Assembly (NCBI GenBank): GCA_007695205.1
Contig: REEF01000661.1
Location: forward strand, 1 to 6,656
Direction: 5' to 3'
Source of the DNA: Planctomycetaceae bacterium
GTDB taxonomy: Bacteria; Planctomycetota; Planctomycetia; Pirellulales; Pirellulaceae
Length of the DNA: 6,656 nt
Position numbers and translations under genes: made by a program. Numbering within the stretch: position 1 is the stretch's first letter; each line of letters begins with the position of its first letter. This document shows positions 6,319 through 6,656 of this stretch, piece after piece. Under the pieces are notes generated by a model. It was given only the letters and a program-made list of their open reading frames with translations, made no database searches and was not told the origin of the DNA.

Positions 6319-6636
6319 ATGGCCTTGAGCGAAGATCTGGTTCGCGAAGAACTGAAGAAGGTGATCGACCCCGAACTGTTTATCAACATCGTGGACCTGG
6401 GACTGGTGTATGACGTCGATCTGCAGCCTCGCGACGACGGCAAGTTCGATGTGAAGATCGAGATGACGATGACCAGCCCCATGTGTCCCGCCGGCCCGCA
6501 ATTGGTCGGCGGATGTAAGCACGTGGTCGAGGAAATGGAGGAAGTCGGCCAGGTCGATGTGAAAGTGGTCATGGACCCGCCGTGGGGCCCCGACAAGATG
6601 ACCGAAGACGCTCGGGACCAACTGGGCATCTTTTGA
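6319..6636 (+). CDS. sufT: SufT, MIP18/DUF59 family Fe-S maturation factor
   Basis: The 105-residue product is a single-domain DUF59/MIP18 protein of the family usual size. DPELFINIVDLGLVYDVDL (17-35) is the family's N-terminal hallmark, TSPMCPAGP (52-60) carries the conserved Cys56, and VVMDPPWGPDKM (83-94) is the conserved C-terminal loop. SufT proteins are auxiliary factors of Fe-S cluster biogenesis or transfer, needed mainly under high demand in Gram-positive bacteria. Relatives in this family work in phenylacetate degradation (PaaD) or eukaryotic cytosolic Fe-S assembly, but the position at the end of this SUF gene set makes SufT the natural reading. It lies 12 bases after the ferredoxin gene. 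Only 20 bases follow before the window ends, so whether sufS or sufU comes next cannot be seen. Confidence 0.9.
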   Translation: MALSEDLVREELKKVIDPELFINIVDLGLVYDVDLQPRDDGKFDVKIEMTMTSPMCPAGPQLVGGCKHVVEEMEEVGQVDVKVVMDPPWGPDKMTEDARDQLGIF

Positions 6637-6656
6637 TTCTGCTTTTGGCGGGTCTT

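Overview
This window carries the front part of a SUF iron-sulfur cluster assembly operon on the + strand, with a divergently transcribed iron-type alcohol dehydrogenase gene on the - strand. A short repeat-rich stretch lies at the left edge. Protein similarity, the GC-rich coding style and the arrangement of a SufR-type regulator with sufC, sufB, sufD, a Rieske ferredoxin and sufT suggest a bacterium of planctomycete type (Pirellula/Rhodopirellula-like). That assignment is an inference from remembered families and no database was searched.

Layout. Positions 1-60 are a near-identical copy (59 of 60 bases) of an internal part of the dehydrogenase gene found at 573-632. Positions 79-171 hold at least three copies of a short palindromic unit (7-bp stem ATAGGTG/CACCTAT around a 5-nt loop), two of them head to head, which resembles a REP/BIME cluster. 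Positions 172-288 are non-coding and contain two weak terminator-like structures at the 3' side of the dehydrogenase gene. The dehydrogenase occupies 289-1470 (-). The divergent intergenic region (1471-1644) contains a good sigma70-type promoter for the SUF operon, with a 15-nt near-palindrome filling most of its spacer. From 1645 to 6636 there are six same-strand genes with short gaps (43, 74, 48, 3 and 12 bases): sufR, sufC, sufB, sufD, a Rieske-type [2Fe-2S] ferredoxin and sufT.

How the genes work together. SufB, SufC and SufD form the SufBC2D scaffold on which Fe-S clusters are built using ATP hydrolysis by SufC. SufT is an accessory maturation factor of the MIP18 family. The small Rieske protein is a plausible electron donor or cluster-bearing partner. 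SufR is a winged-helix regulator with a C-terminal cysteine cluster and probably represses its own operon when Fe-S supply is adequate. The cysteine desulfurase (SufS) and the sulfur carrier (SufE or SufU) are not in the window, which ends 20 bases after sufT, so they may lie just downstream or elsewhere. The set resembles the actinobacterial SUF operon (SufR first, Rieske protein near SufD, SufT) but with sufC placed ahead of sufB.

The coding part is a recognisable housekeeping operon, not an unknown system. The least explained signals are the duplicated dehydrogenase fragment beside the palindromic repeats, the compact promoter/operator candidate, and the His-to-Gln change at a metal-ligand position of the dehydrogenase.
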